A stretch of DNA of 64,000 nt from Epidermidibacterium keratini. Lineage in GTDB: Bacteria > Actinomycetota > Actinomycetes > Mycobacteriales > Antricoccaceae. The notes under the pieces are model-generated. The model did not search any database. It was not told the DNA's origin and saw nothing but the letters and a program-made list of their open reading frames with translations. The position numbers were made by a program, and so were the translations under genes. The stretch's first letter is position 1, and every line of letters begins with the position of its first letter. Shown here piece by piece: positions 24,304 through 33,042 of this stretch. Where the stretch lies: the NCBI RefSeq assembly GCF_009834025.1, contig NZ_CP047156.1:2046001-2110000 (forward strand). The letters run 5' to 3'.

Positions 24304-25959
24304 GTGCCACTGACGATCCGCACCAACCTCCGGCGAGTCGCGTTTGCGGCACTTGCCCTGGTGCCATTGGCGTTCCTAATCATTTTCTTCGTCGTTCCGG
24401 TGGCCGGGATGCTGGTGCGAGGGTTCGTCACCGACGGCGCGCTCGATCTGACTGCGATCGGGCAGACACTGCAGCGCGACCGGATCCAGCGGATCATCTG
24501 GCTCACTATCGCCCAAGCGGTGACCGCCACGGTGATCGCCGTACTCGCCGGGTTGCCGCTGGCATTTGCCTTGTATCGCTTGCAGTTTCCCGGTCGCGGG
24601 TTGCTACGGGCGATCGTCACCGTGCCGTTCGTGCTGCCGACGGTCGTGGTCGGCGTTGCCTTCCGAACTCTGCTGACCGACTCCGGGCCGCTCGGCTTCC
24701 TCCGGCTCGACGGCACCTGGACCGCGATCATCGCCGGACTGGTCTTCTTCAACATCTCGGTCGTGGTGCGGTCGGTGGGGACGATCTGGGCCGGTCTTGA
24801 CCCGCGGCGCGAACAGTCGGCCGCCGCACTCGGCGCGAGCCCACGTCAGGTGTTCTTCACGGTGACCTTGCCGGCGCTCACGCCTGTGCTGCTGTCGGCG
24901 GCCTCGGTCGTGTTTCTCTTCTGTGCCACGGCTTTTGGTGTCGTCCTGACCTTGGGCGGCCTGCGCTTCGGCACCATAGAAACTGAGATCTACCTGCAGA
25001 CAGCCAGCTTCCTCGACCTGAAGACCGCAGCGGTGCTGTCGGTGCTGCAGCTCGTGGTCGTCGTCTTGCTGCTCTGGGTGGTCGGATTCGCGAGGTCGCG
25101 GGCAGAACATCGGCAGCGCCTTGCTGCGCCGTCGTCGCGGCCGGTGCGTGTGGGTGACTGGCCGGTGTTGGTCGCCACCGCCGTGGTGGTCCTCTTCGTG
25201 CTCGCGCCGATCGGCAGCCTGCTGGTGCGCAGCCTGCGCCGGTCCGGTGAGTGGACGCTGACGAACTTCGTCAATCTCGGTTCGACCGGCAACGGCTCGG
25301 CCCTCGCGATCCCGGTGTGGCAGGCCGCGCGCAACTCGCTGGTGATCGCTTTGAACGCGACCGTGATTGCCGTCGTACTAGGGCTTCTCGTCGCGTTCGT
25401 AGCGACCCGCGCGCCGCGGTCGCGTGCGGGGCGGCGTGCCGTGGCGGTGTTCGACGGCGCGTTCATGCTGCCGCTGGGCGTATCGGCCGTCACCGTCGGC
25501 TTCGGCCTGCTGATCACGCTCAACCGGCCGCCGCTCGATCTTCGAAGCTCGGCGATCCTGATTCCGATTGCCCAGGCGATGGTGGCGCTACCGCTCGTCG
25601 TGCGCACGATTACCCCTGCCCTGCGGGCGATCGACGACCGGCTGCGCCAGGCGGCGATGATGCTCGGAGCGCCGTACTGGCGTGCGTTGCTCACCGTCGA
25701 CCTGCCCGCGGTGTGGCGCCCGCTGCTCGCGGCATCCGGCTTTGCGTTGGCTGTGTCGATGGGAGAGTTCGGCGCGACGGCGTTCCTGGCGCGCAGCGAC
25801 TCCGCGACGCTGCCGGTCGTGATCTACCGGCTCATCGGCCGGCCCGGCCCGGATAACTTCGGGATGGCGATGGCCGCGTCCGTCGTACTCGCCGCGATCA
25901 CCGTCGTCATCATGGGACTGGTGGAACGGCTGCGAGTGTCGGCGGTAGGGGCGTTCTGA
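24304..25959 (+). CDS. thiP: Thiamine ABC transporter permease (two-domain)
   Basis: 551 residues from a GTG at 24304. Two homologous permease halves, each with an EAA-type loop: EQSAAALGASPRQVFFTVTLPAL in the first, DDRLRQAAMMLGAPYWRALLTVDLPAV (read in two parts) in the second. This double-length layout is usual for ThiP. The next gene begins within its stop codon (TGATG), so permease and ATPase are translationally coupled. Confidence 0.9.
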   Translation: MPLTIRTNLRRVAFAALALVPLAFLIIFFVVPVAGMLVRGFVTDGALDLTAIGQTLQRDRIQRIIWLTIAQAVTATVIAVLAGLPLAFALYRLQFPGRGLLRAIVTVPFVLPTVVVGVAFRTLLTDSGPLGFLRLDGTWTAIIAGLVFFNISVVVRSVGTIWAGLDPRREQSAAALGASPRQVFFTVTLPALTPVLLSAASVVFLFCATAFGVVLTLGGLRFGTIETEIYLQTASFLDLKTAAVLSVLQLVVVVLLLWVVGFARSRAEHRQRLAAPSSRPVRVGDWPVLVATAVVVLFVLAPIGSLLVRSLRRSGEWTLTNFVNLGSTGNGSALAIPVWQAARNSLVIALNATVIAVVLGLLVAFVATRAPRSRAGRRAVAVFDGAFMLPLGVSAVTVGFGLLITLNRPPLDLRSSAILIPIAQAMVALPLVVRTITPALRAIDDRLRQAAMMLGAPYWRALLTVDLPAVWRPLLAASGFALAVSMGEFGATAFLARSDSATLPVVIYRLIGRPGPDNFGMAMAASVVLAAITVVIMGLVERLRVSAVGAF

Positions 25960-26963
25960 TGAGTGGGTTGCAGCTCGGCCGCGTCGGCATGCGGTACGGC
26001 GACGTCGTGGCTCTCGATGACGTGAGTCTGCGTGTCGACGGCGAGATCGTCGCGATACTAGGGCCATCTGGCAGCGGCAAGTCGAGCCTGCTGCGCGCCG
26101 TCGCCGGCCTGGAACCACTCACCTCAGGAACCGTGCGCTACGACGGCGTCGACCAGGCTCGGGTGCCGGTGCACAAGCGCGGGTTTGGCCTGATGTTCCA
26201 AGATGGGCAGCTCTTCGAGCATCTGAGCGTCGGGCGCAACGTGGCCTATGGCTTGCGTCGCGCCGGTGTCGGTCGGGCCGAGTCGGGGCGGCAGGCCGCC
26301 GAGCTGCTGAGGTCGGTGGGCCTTGACGGGTACGCCGACCGATCACCGGCGACGCTGTCGGGGGGACAGCGACAGCGGGTCGCGTTGGCGAGAGCGTTGG
26401 CTCCGTCGCCGCGCTTGCTGCTGCTTGACGAGCCGTTGTCGGCGCTGGATCGTTCGCTGCGGATGCGCCTCGCCGCCGACGTACGTCGCCTGCTGACCGA
26501 TACGAACACCAACGCCTTGCTCGTCACCCACGATCACGAGGAGGCATTCGCGATCGCCGATCGGGTCGCGATCATGGATGAGGGTCGGATCGTGCAGGCC
26601 GGCACGCCGCGTGAGGTGTGGTCGGCACCGGTCGATGCTCGCACTGCCTTGTTCCTTGGTTTCGAGACGATCCTGGAGCCTGGTGACGGCGGTGCGCTGC
26701 GATCGGCGTACTCGTTAGATCACCGGCAACTTGCCTTGCGCCCCAATGCATTGCGGGTGAGTCCCGAGGGAGCTCTCGCGGGCGAGGTCGTGGTAGTCGC
26801 GCCGACGATCGACGAGCAGCGACTGGTAGTCCGGCTGCCCGATGGCCTGCAGCTCAGTGCGGTCGCCGGTGCCCTCGAGCAGCTGGCGCCCGGGGACGCG
26901 GTGCGGTTGTCACTCGACCCCTCCGCCACCGCCACCCTCACCTCCCGCACATCCGAACGTTAA
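25959..26963 (+). CDS. thiQ: Thiamine ABC transporter ATP-binding protein
   Basis: 334 residues. Walker A GPSGSGKSS, Q-loop FQDGQLFEHL, signature LSGGQRQRVALARAL, Walker B LLLLDEPLSALD and H-loop THDHEEA are all intact. A C-terminal extension of about 100 residues resembles the TOBE-type regulatory domain, longer than E. coli ThiQ. The last codons and the TAA stop are formed by the first copy of a 21-bp tandem repeat, so repeat slippage may have set the C-terminus. Confidence 0.9.
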   Translation: MSGLQLGRVGMRYGDVVALDDVSLRVDGEIVAILGPSGSGKSSLLRAVAGLEPLTSGTVRYDGVDQARVPVHKRGFGLMFQDGQLFEHLSVGRNVAYGLRRAGVGRAESGRQAAELLRSVGLDGYADRSPATLSGGQRQRVALARALAPSPRLLLLDEPLSALDRSLRMRLAADVRRLLTDTNTNALLVTHDHEEAFAIADRVAIMDEGRIVQAGTPREVWSAPVDARTALFLGFETILEPGDGGALRSAYSLDHRQLALRPNALRVSPEGALAGEVVVVAPTIDEQRLVVRLPDGLQLSAVAGALEQLAPGDAVRLSLDPSATATLTSRTSER

Positions 26964-27071
26964 TCCCGTACATCCGAACGTTAATCTCGCACATCCGAAC
27001 GTTAATCTCGCACATCCGAACGTTAATCTCGCACATCCGAACGTTAATCCCGTACATCCGAGCGTTAGTTG
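26949..27071. repeat. Six tandem 21-bp repeats starting inside the thiQ stop
   Basis: Units of the form ACATCCGAACGTTAATCYCG begin at 26949, 26970, 26991, 27012, 27033 and 27054, an exact 21-bp period. The sixth copy is degenerate (GAGCGTTAG). Each has a central AACGTT palindrome. There are no variable spacers, so it is not CRISPR. Confidence 0.9.
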
Positions 27072-27078
27072 GAAGTTT

Positions 27079-27131
27079 CGCTCGGATCACCGGATTTATT
27101 GTTCGGATCACCGGATTTATCGTTCGGATCG
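27079..27131. repeat. Second 21-bp tandem repeat, opposite orientation
   Basis: Units of the form GTTCGGATCACCGGATTTAT recur at 27079, 27100 and (partial) 27121, again with a 21-bp period. GTTCGGAT is the complement of ATCCGAAC in the neighbouring array, so the two arrays are inverted with respect to each other and lie between convergent genes; transcripts could form large stems. Confidence 0.8.
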
Positions 27132-27134
27132 CGG

Positions 27135-27980
27135 TTATTCGTGGGTGGGGATGGGCTCGGTCGGCGGGACGTCGACCACGCCGTGCTGACCGGTATCGCC
27201 CGATCCCACCGAGACCCGACCGTCATCGCTGCCCGCAGGCACGAGCTCGGCAAGTACGACGGTCACGTTGTCCGGAGCGCCGGCTTCGAGCGTCAGCTCG
27301 ATCAACCGGTCGGCCGCCTCGTCTAGAGACTCGATCTCAAGAGCGGTGCGGATGTCGTCGCGCTCGACATAGTCGGTCAGCCCGTCGCTGCACAGTAGGT
27401 AGCGGTCGCCGCTGAGCCCGGTCAAGGTGGTGAAGCGGGCCTCAACCTCGTCGCCGTTCAGCGCCTTGAGCATCACGTTGCGATACGGGTGATGCTGCGC
27501 CTCGTCCTGGGTGATCTCGCCGGTGTCGACCATCAGCTGCACGAACGAGTCGTCCTTCGTCACCTGGACGAGCTCGCGGCGGTCGTGGTGATAGACGTAG
27601 AGCCGCGAGTCACCGATGTTGGCGACCACGATGCGCCGATTGCCAAACAGAACCGCGGTGAGCGTCGTACCCATCCCGGCGAGCTCAGGCTCGTCGGCGA
27701 TACGGGAGGCAATCGCGTGGGTGGCCCGCTCGACCGCATCGCGCAAGGGGACAGTGAGGTCGCTGTCCGGGTCGGTGTCGGCGATCTGCTGGAACGAGGC
27801 GGCGGTCAGCTCCGAGGCGATCTCGCCTGCCTCGTGCCCACCCATCCCATCGGCAACGAGCAACAACGAGCCGCGTACGACGTACGAATCCTCGTTGTTG
27901 TCGCGGACCTTTCCGACATGGGTGCGCGCTGTCGTGTGCAGGTCATACGACATTGGCGGCTCGCTCACTGGTCGGCTCAT
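27135..27980 (-). CDS. PP2C-family serine/threonine protein phosphatase
   Basis: 281 residues. Metal-binding motifs KVRDNNEDS, LLVADGMGGHEAGE, NIGDSRLYVY and LCSDGLTDYV/GAPDNVTVV are complete, so it should be an active Mn/Mg-dependent phosphatase. It has no membrane segment and no FHA or kinase partner next door, unlike the pstP locus of mycobacteria. An alternative start at 27953 would remove nine residues. TATACT lies 10 nt before the first ATG. It probably counteracts Ser/Thr kinases encoded elsewhere. Confidence 0.92.
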   Translation of the reverse strand: MSRPVSEPPMSYDLHTTARTHVGKVRDNNEDSYVVRGSLLLVADGMGGHEAGEIASELTAASFQQIADTDPDSDLTVPLRDAVERATHAIASRIADEPELAGMGTTLTAVLFGNRRIVVANIGDSRLYVYHHDRRELVQVTKDDSFVQLMVDTGEITQDEAQHHPYRNVMLKALNGDEVEARFTTLTGLSGDRYLLCSDGLTDYVERDDIRTALEIESLDEAADRLIELTLEAGAPDNVTVVLAELVPAGSDDGRVSVGSGDTGQHGVVDVPPTEPIPTHE

Positions 27981-28037
27981 GCTCCCGCCAAGTATACGGA
28001 CGGCGAGTCACACGCAGCACGCCTCGCCTAGCTCCGC

Positions 28038-29297
28038 CTAGATCGCGTCGCGACCGATCGAGAACTGCGCGACGCTCAGATAGCGACTGGCGAAGCCGGC
28101 CTCACAGTAGGCGAGGTAGAAGTCCCACATCCGCTTGAAGGTCTCATCGAACCCCGCGGCGCGTACCTGCTCCCAGCGCTCGTCGAACCGCTCGCGCCAC
28201 AGCCGGAGGGTGCGCGCGTAATGCCGGCCGAAGTCGCGGCGCTCGAGGATCTGCAAGCTCGTGTGGCCCTGCAGGGTCTGCTCGATCGCGTACGCCGACG
28301 GGATGATGCCGCCGGGAAAGACGTACTTGTGGATCCAGGTGTAGGACTTGCGAGTCGCCATCATGGCGCGGTGATCCATCAGGATCGACTGCAGCCCAAA
28401 GCGTCCGTCCGGGCGCAGCAGTCGATCGACTGTCTGGAAGTACTCCGGCCAGTAGCGCTCGCCGACCGCTTCGATCATCTCGACGCTGACGATGGCGTCG
28501 TACTGCCCGCCGACTTCGCGGTAGTCGCGAAGCTGGACGTCGACCCGGTCAGCGACCCCGGCCGCGGAGATCCGCTGCAGGGCAAGGTCACGCTGCTCGC
28601 GCGAGAGAGTGACGCTGGTGACCTGGGCGCCGCGCTGTGCCGCCTGGATCGCTAGCTGACCCCAGCCGGTACCGATCTCCAGCACGTCGCTGTCAGCACC
28701 GACCCGCGCGTAGTCCAGCACCGACTCGACCTTGCGGACCTGCGCGGCCTGCAGGTCATCGCCCGGCTCAAAAAGTGCGCTGGAATAAAGCATCCCGGGA
28801 TCGAGGAAGTTCTCGAAAAGCTCGTTGGACAGGTCGTAGTGCCGGGCGATGTTGCGCTCGGCCTGACCGATGCGGTTGTCCTCGTCGTCGGGTTGCATCG
28901 ACTCGACGAGCCCGCGGAGGCGTTGCAGTGGCGCGGGGATCAGCGACTGGAGCCGCTCAGCAAACGCCAGCAGGAGGTCGGCGAGGTCGGTGTCCGGCCC
29001 GGTCGTCCAGTCGCCAACCATGTAGGCCTCGCCGAAGCCGATCTTGATGTCGACCCCGAGCCGGTTGAAGAAGTGCGCGGGTCGGTGCAGCACCATCTGC
29101 GGCGAGTACGCCGTACCGCCGCCCCACCACGTGCCATCGGGAAACATCACGCGGATCGGCAGCTTCGTCACTGCCGCGCGCACCAGCACCTTGGCGATCG
29201 CCGCACGTGGCGCGTTGTGCGGGGCCGACAGCAGTCCCGGCCACACGCCAGCGTTGGGCACCGGGATCGACCGGCGCGTCCCCATGGTCTGGGTCAT
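28038..29297 (-). CDS. cfa: Cyclopropane-fatty-acyl-phospholipid synthase family methyltransferase
   Basis: 419 residues. The N-terminal domain (about 1-125) resembles the Cfa lipid-binding region (FNRLGVDIKIGFGEAYMVGDW); the C-terminal SAM domain has LEIGTGWGQLAIQAAQ, then YDAIVSVEMIEAVGERYWPEYF and YVFPGGIIPS. It methylenates unsaturated acyl chains of membrane phospholipids using SAM. GGGAG lies before the ATG. It is divergent from the psuK gene. Tuberculostearic-type methylation is an alternative product within this family. Confidence 0.9.
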   Translation of the reverse strand: MTQTMGTRRSIPVPNAGVWPGLLSAPHNAPRAAIAKVLVRAAVTKLPIRVMFPDGTWWGGGTAYSPQMVLHRPAHFFNRLGVDIKIGFGEAYMVGDWTTGPDTDLADLLLAFAERLQSLIPAPLQRLRGLVESMQPDDEDNRIGQAERNIARHYDLSNELFENFLDPGMLYSSALFEPGDDLQAAQVRKVESVLDYARVGADSDVLEIGTGWGQLAIQAAQRGAQVTSVTLSREQRDLALQRISAAGVADRVDVQLRDYREVGGQYDAIVSVEMIEAVGERYWPEYFQTVDRLLRPDGRFGLQSILMDHRAMMATRKSYTWIHKYVFPGGIIPSAYAIEQTLQGHTSLQILERRDFGRHYARTLRLWRERFDERWEQVRAAGFDETFKRMWDFYLAYCEAGFASRYLSVAQFSIGRDAI

Positions 29298-29444
29298 CAG
29301 CAGCTCCCATAGCTTGAGCCCACCGTTTGGATTTTCATCGTATTGCGATTCGCTGCGGGCCCGTAAGTGGGATTGGCGATTGTCTAAGAGAGCACAAATC
29401 GAGTGCGGGCCTTAGTTCAGTAAGTGGTGCTTATACTTGTCAAC
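29298..29444. promoter_or_regulatory. Divergent cfa/psuK promoter region
   Basis: TATACT at 29432-29437 is a strong -10 box with 7 nt to the psuK ATG. TAAG-tggtg-CTTA, a short inverted repeat immediately before and overlapping that box (29421-29433), may be an operator. Two similar GCGGGCC stretches lie further upstream. Nothing else is recognised. Confidence 0.45.
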
Positions 29445-30548
29445 ATGTCGCTGACCCCGCGCGAGCGCGAGATCCTGGAGCTGCTGCGCGCCCAGCCGCT
29501 GCTGGACGCGCAGGCGATCGCCGAACGGCTCGGCAGCACGCGCGCATCGGTTGCGATGAGCCTGTCGTCACTGACGCGCAAGGGCGCGATCGCCGGACGC
29601 GGCTACATCGTGCGCGACGAGCCACACATCGCCGTACTCGGCGGCGCCGTGATGGACATCAAGGCCGTCACCATCGACTGTGCCGCGCGAGGGACCAGCA
29701 ACCCGGCGACGATCCGCACCACTCCCGGGGGCGTAGGGCGCAACATCGCCGAGACCCTAGCCAGACTTGGCCGGCGCACCTATCTGATCGCCGCGGTCGG
29801 CGACGACCCGCTGGGCCGGGAGATTCTCGAGCGAACCGCCGATGCCGGCGTCTATGTCGAGTACGTCGTGCGCAGCCGGCTTGGCACCGGGACCTACCTC
29901 GCCACCCTGGACCGCGACGGCGAGCTCGTAATTGGGGCGTCGGATCTGCGCGCCACGGATGCGCTCACCGTCGAGCAGCTTGGCCGCGGCCGCGATGCGC
30001 TGGCGCGCGCCGATCTTGTCGTGATCGACGGCAACATCTCGGCCGAGGTGGTGCGATGGGCGCTCGCTGCCTGTGCCGAGCAGCAGATCCCGGTGCTGCT
30101 CGAACCGGTCAGCGTCGTCAAGGCCGCTCGGCTCGCGCCCCTGCTGGACGGCGTACCGGTCGACACGATCACCCCGAACGTTGATGAGCTCGCCGCCCTC
30201 GTCGACCACCCGGTCGCCGGCAGCCGCGCGGCCATCACCGCAGCCGCTGCCGAGCTGCATGAGCGCGGGGTGCGCCGGGTCTGGGTACGCCGCGGCCGGC
30301 GAGGCAGCGTGCTGAGCGACGGCGGCGAGGTCGTCGCGCTCGACGCCCCTGCCGCCGACGTGGTCGACGTGACCGGCGCCGGTGACGCCATGGCCGCCGC
30401 GTACGCCGACGCCCTTGTGCGCGGTGAGGATCCGGTCACCGCCGCGCAGCTTGGACATGCCGCCGCCGCGCTCACCATCGCCCATCCCGACACTGTCCGA
30501 GACGACCTCAGCGCCGCGTTGATCCGCGACGCCGCAGCAAGGAGCTGA
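29445..30548 (+). CDS. psuK: Pseudouridine kinase (HTH-PfkB fusion)
   Basis: 367 residues from the ATG at 29445. Residues 1-60 form a winged helix-turn-helix (LTPREREILELLRAQPLLDA; AERLGSTRASVAMSLSSL). The rest is a PfkB kinase (GGVGRNIAETLARLGRRTYL; C-terminal DVTGAGDAMAAAYA with the catalytic Asp). The psuG gene follows after 5 nt, which identifies the kinase as pseudouridine 5'-phosphotransferase. The DNA-binding part suggests it may sense its substrate and control its own operon. Likely leaderless. Confidence 0.9.
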   Translation: MSLTPREREILELLRAQPLLDAQAIAERLGSTRASVAMSLSSLTRKGAIAGRGYIVRDEPHIAVLGGAVMDIKAVTIDCAARGTSNPATIRTTPGGVGRNIAETLARLGRRTYLIAAVGDDPLGREILERTADAGVYVEYVVRSRLGTGTYLATLDRDGELVIGASDLRATDALTVEQLGRGRDALARADLVVIDGNISAEVVRWALAACAEQQIPVLLEPVSVVKAARLAPLLDGVPVDTITPNVDELAALVDHPVAGSRAAITAAAAELHERGVRRVWVRRGRRGSVLSDGGEVVALDAPAADVVDVTGAGDAMAAAYADALVRGEDPVTAAQLGHAAAALTIAHPDTVRDDLSAALIRDAAARS

Positions 30549-30553
30549 GCTGT

Positions 30554-31495
30554 ATGCCTCTTCCCCCGATCACTCCGCATCCACGCCTCGCGATCTCGAC
30601 CGAGGTGCGCGACGCGCTCGTTGACGGGCACCCCGTCGTCGCGCTGGAGTCGACGATCATCAGCCACGGGATGCCCTATCCGCGCAACGTGGAGATGGCG
30701 CGGGAGATCGAGCAGATCATCCGCGACGGCGATGCCGTGCCGGCCACCATCGCCGTACTCGACGGGGTTCCGCGCATCGGGCTGTCCGGTGACGAGCTCG
30801 ACGTGCTCGGTTCTGACGAGTCGGTCGGCAAGGTCAGCATCCGCGACCTCGGGTACGTCGCCGCCCTTGGCAGGCACGGTGCGACGACGGTCGCCGCGAC
30901 GATGAGATTGGCTGCGCTGGCGGGGATCTCGGTCTTCGTCACCGGCGGGCTTGGCGGTGTGCATCGCGGCGGAGAGTCCTCGATGGACGTCTCGGCTGAC
31001 CTGACCGAGATGAGCCTGACCGAGGTTGCGATCGTCTCGGCCGGGGTGAAGTCGCTGCTGGACATCGGCCGCACGCTCGAGGTGCTCGAGACCCTCGGCG
31101 TACCTGTGGTTGTCTATGGCAGTGACGAGTTCCCGTCGTTCTACTCGCGCTCCAGTGGCTTTGCTGCGCCGATGCGACTGGATGAGCCGGTGCAGATCGC
31201 CGAGATGATGCTCGCGAAGTGGGAGCTGGGCCTGTCGGGCGCGATCTCCGTCGCTAACCCGGTGCCTGCGGCCGACGAAATCGCGCAAGTCGAGATCGAG
31301 AAGGTCATCGTCGCCGCGCTCGCCGACGCCGACGCGGCCGGAGTGCGCGGCAAGGACATCACGCCGTACCTGCTGGGCCGGATCGTCGAGCTGACTGGCG
31401 GTGCGTCGCTGGAGACCAACATTGCGCTGGTGCGCAACAACGCCAGGCTCGGCGCCCAGATCGCCGTCGAGTACGCCGCCCTCTCCGCCGGCTGA
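30554..31495 (+). CDS. psuG: Pseudouridine-5'-phosphate glycosidase
   Basis: 313 residues, usual family length. Motifs ALESTIISHGMPYPRN, the ATIAVLDGVPRIG block, GATTVAATM with a likely active-site region, and VFVTGGLGGVHRGGE are diagnostic. It splits pseudouridine 5'-phosphate to uracil and ribose 5-phosphate. Together with PsuK it recycles pseudouridine from RNA turnover or the environment. No dedicated transporter is encoded in the pair. Confidence 0.95.
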   Translation: MPLPPITPHPRLAISTEVRDALVDGHPVVALESTIISHGMPYPRNVEMAREIEQIIRDGDAVPATIAVLDGVPRIGLSGDELDVLGSDESVGKVSIRDLGYVAALGRHGATTVAATMRLAALAGISVFVTGGLGGVHRGGESSMDVSADLTEMSLTEVAIVSAGVKSLLDIGRTLEVLETLGVPVVVYGSDEFPSFYSRSSGFAAPMRLDEPVQIAEMMLAKWELGLSGAISVANPVPAADEIAQVEIEKVIVAALADADAAGVRGKDITPYLLGRIVELTGGASLETNIALVRNNARLGAQIAVEYAALSAG

Positions 31496-31548
31496 GCACC
31501 TGCCGCGGCCGGGTATCGCTTGGCGGGATCCACGCTTAGGATCGCGAT

Positions 31549-32181
31549 ATGCGAGTCACCAAAAACGATCATGCGTGCGTGACCATCGAGACCGACCAGA
31601 CCACCGTGGTGATCGATCCGGGCGGCATCGGGCAGCCGCCGGACCTGTCGGATGTGGACGGCGTACTCGTCACCCACGTCCACTTCGATCACTTCGTGCC
31701 GGAGACGCTGACGAAGGCGCTCGCCGAAAACGACAAGCTGCAGATCTGGGCGCCACCGGCGGTTGCGGAGCAGCTCGACGGCAACGACCGGGTGCACGCG
31801 GTCAAGGACGGTGACGAGTTCACCGTCGGCGACCTGCAGGTCGCGGTGCGCGGCGAGAAGCATGCCCGGATGCACCCGGACGCAGAGCCCGATCAGAACG
31901 TCGGCTACCTGATCGACGGGCGGGTCTTCCACCCTGGTGACCAGCTCACGGTGGTCAACGATCTGGAGCTGCTGCTCGCGCCGGTCAACGCGCCGTGGCT
32001 GCGCGCCGTCGACCTGATCGAGTACGTCCGCGAGGCGCGCCCGAAGCGGGTCGTGGCTATTCACGAAGGACTGCTCAACGACGTGGGCCTCAGCGTTGCC
32101 GACAACATCCTGCGCATCATCAGCGAGGATGTCGACGCACCCGCCGAGCGCGTCACGCCCGGGACGACGATCGAGGTCTAG
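31549..32181 (+). CDS. MBL-fold metal-dependent hydrolase
   Basis: 210 residues, UPF0173/YtkL-like. Ligand motif THVHFDH at residues 42-48 and later EKHARMHPDAEPDQNVGYLI and GDQLTVV match small cytosolic MBL proteins of unknown substrate. TAGGAT at 31537-31542 is 6 nt before the ATG, so it has its own leaderless promoter and is not simply part of the psu operon. Confidence 0.85.
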   Translation: MRVTKNDHACVTIETDQTTVVIDPGGIGQPPDLSDVDGVLVTHVHFDHFVPETLTKALAENDKLQIWAPPAVAEQLDGNDRVHAVKDGDEFTVGDLQVAVRGEKHARMHPDAEPDQNVGYLIDGRVFHPGDQLTVVNDLELLLAPVNAPWLRAVDLIEYVREARPKRVVAIHEGLLNDVGLSVADNILRIISEDVDAPAERVTPGTTIEV

Positions 32182-32195
32182 CCAGCCCTGCGCTG

Positions 32196-32268
32196 TGCAG
32201 AATCACACCGAAAACGGGGTACCTCGACAAATATCGTCGAGGTACCCCGTCTCGGGTGTGATTTTGCA
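32196..32268. repeat. Nested inverted repeat between convergent genes, carrying the GTGCARAATCACACC arm
   Basis: Outer arms 32196-32209 and 32255-32268 (TGCARAATCACACC) pair with one G:T, and inner arms 32214-32228 and 32236-32250 (ACGGGGTACCTCGAC) pair perfectly around a 7-nt loop. The outer arm matches the repeat at 5106-5188. Both lie between convergent genes, so a bidirectional terminator is likely. Confidence 0.75.
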
Positions 32269-32280
32269 GGCCGGAGGGCC

Positions 32281-32958
32281 CTAGCTCAGCGGACGCAGCT
32301 CCTTGGCGGCGTATTTGCCGATTCGGCGCGTTGCCCACGCATCGGTGGCGCTGCCCACCGCGCCGCCGAGCAGCGGAACCCGCTTGCCGATGAAGGTGAA
32401 GGTCGACTTGCCGGCCGCGCGGGCGATCAGCTCCGCGGTGACGGCGGCGGCGATCGTGTCGGCACTCTGCTGGTCGAGCGGCTGGCCGGTCGCGATGTCG
32501 TACGGCGCCGCCGGAATCTTCTTGTCGCGCACGAGGTCGCGGACCGCGTCCTTGCCGAGCATGCACGCGAAGACCGCGTTGCGGACCCGGGGATCGGACA
32601 GGTCGTAACCGCGCAGGTGCGCGATCTCGGCGACCATCCGGCAGTGCAGAAGCGCGAGCCCGGCGATGTTGGTCGGCACCAGCACCGCCATCGACACCAG
32701 ACCGCCGAGGTTGGTGGCGAACCCTTCGACGGCGGCGAACTTCACGTGATCGCTGATGATCTCGTCAATCGCCCGCGAGACATTGCCGCCGGCCTTACGC
32801 AGCTGGTTCTCGGCATCGACAGAGGCTGGCTTCAGTGGCCCGATGCCATCGACAGCCTTGTCGAATGCCTGGCGTGCAACGCGGTGGGTGGCCTTTGGCT
32901 GATTGTCGCGCAGAATCGGTTTGATGACCCGTTGGATCGCGACGTCACGGACTCCCAT
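32281..32958 (-). CDS. EcsC-family-like protein
   Basis: 225 residues with AGGAGGAG before the ATG. Central hydrophobic segments (VEGFATNLGGLVSMAVLVPTN; AGLALLHCRMVAEIAHLRGYD) followed by DPRVRNAVFACMLGKDAV and a Gly-rich C-terminal block (VPLLGGAVGSATDAWATRRIGKYA) match EcsC-like proteins. These are peripheral or integral membrane proteins of unknown activity, some linked to stress. Convergent with the MBL gene. Confidence 0.72.
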   Translation of the reverse strand: MGVRDVAIQRVIKPILRDNQPKATHRVARQAFDKAVDGIGPLKPASVDAENQLRKAGGNVSRAIDEIISDHVKFAAVEGFATNLGGLVSMAVLVPTNIAGLALLHCRMVAEIAHLRGYDLSDPRVRNAVFACMLGKDAVRDLVRDKKIPAAPYDIATGQPLDQQSADTIAAAVTAELIARAAGKSTFTFIGKRVPLLGGAVGSATDAWATRRIGKYAAKELRPLS

Positions 32959-33042
32959 GAAGCTCCTCCTGAAATAGATCCTTGGTGCAGGTTACCCAGG
33001 ATCGGTCGCGCTCATCGCGCGATTCGGACATACCCTTGATGC

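Noticed and set aside
23214-26963. Iron(III) rather than thiamine as substrate of the ABC transporter
   Set aside because: Fold families are similar, but a complete TPP riboswitch directly precedes the operon and the binding protein resembles ThiB.
26949-27131. Possible CRISPR array
   Set aside because: The repeats are directly abutting with a constant 21-bp period and no unique spacers; no cas genes nearby.
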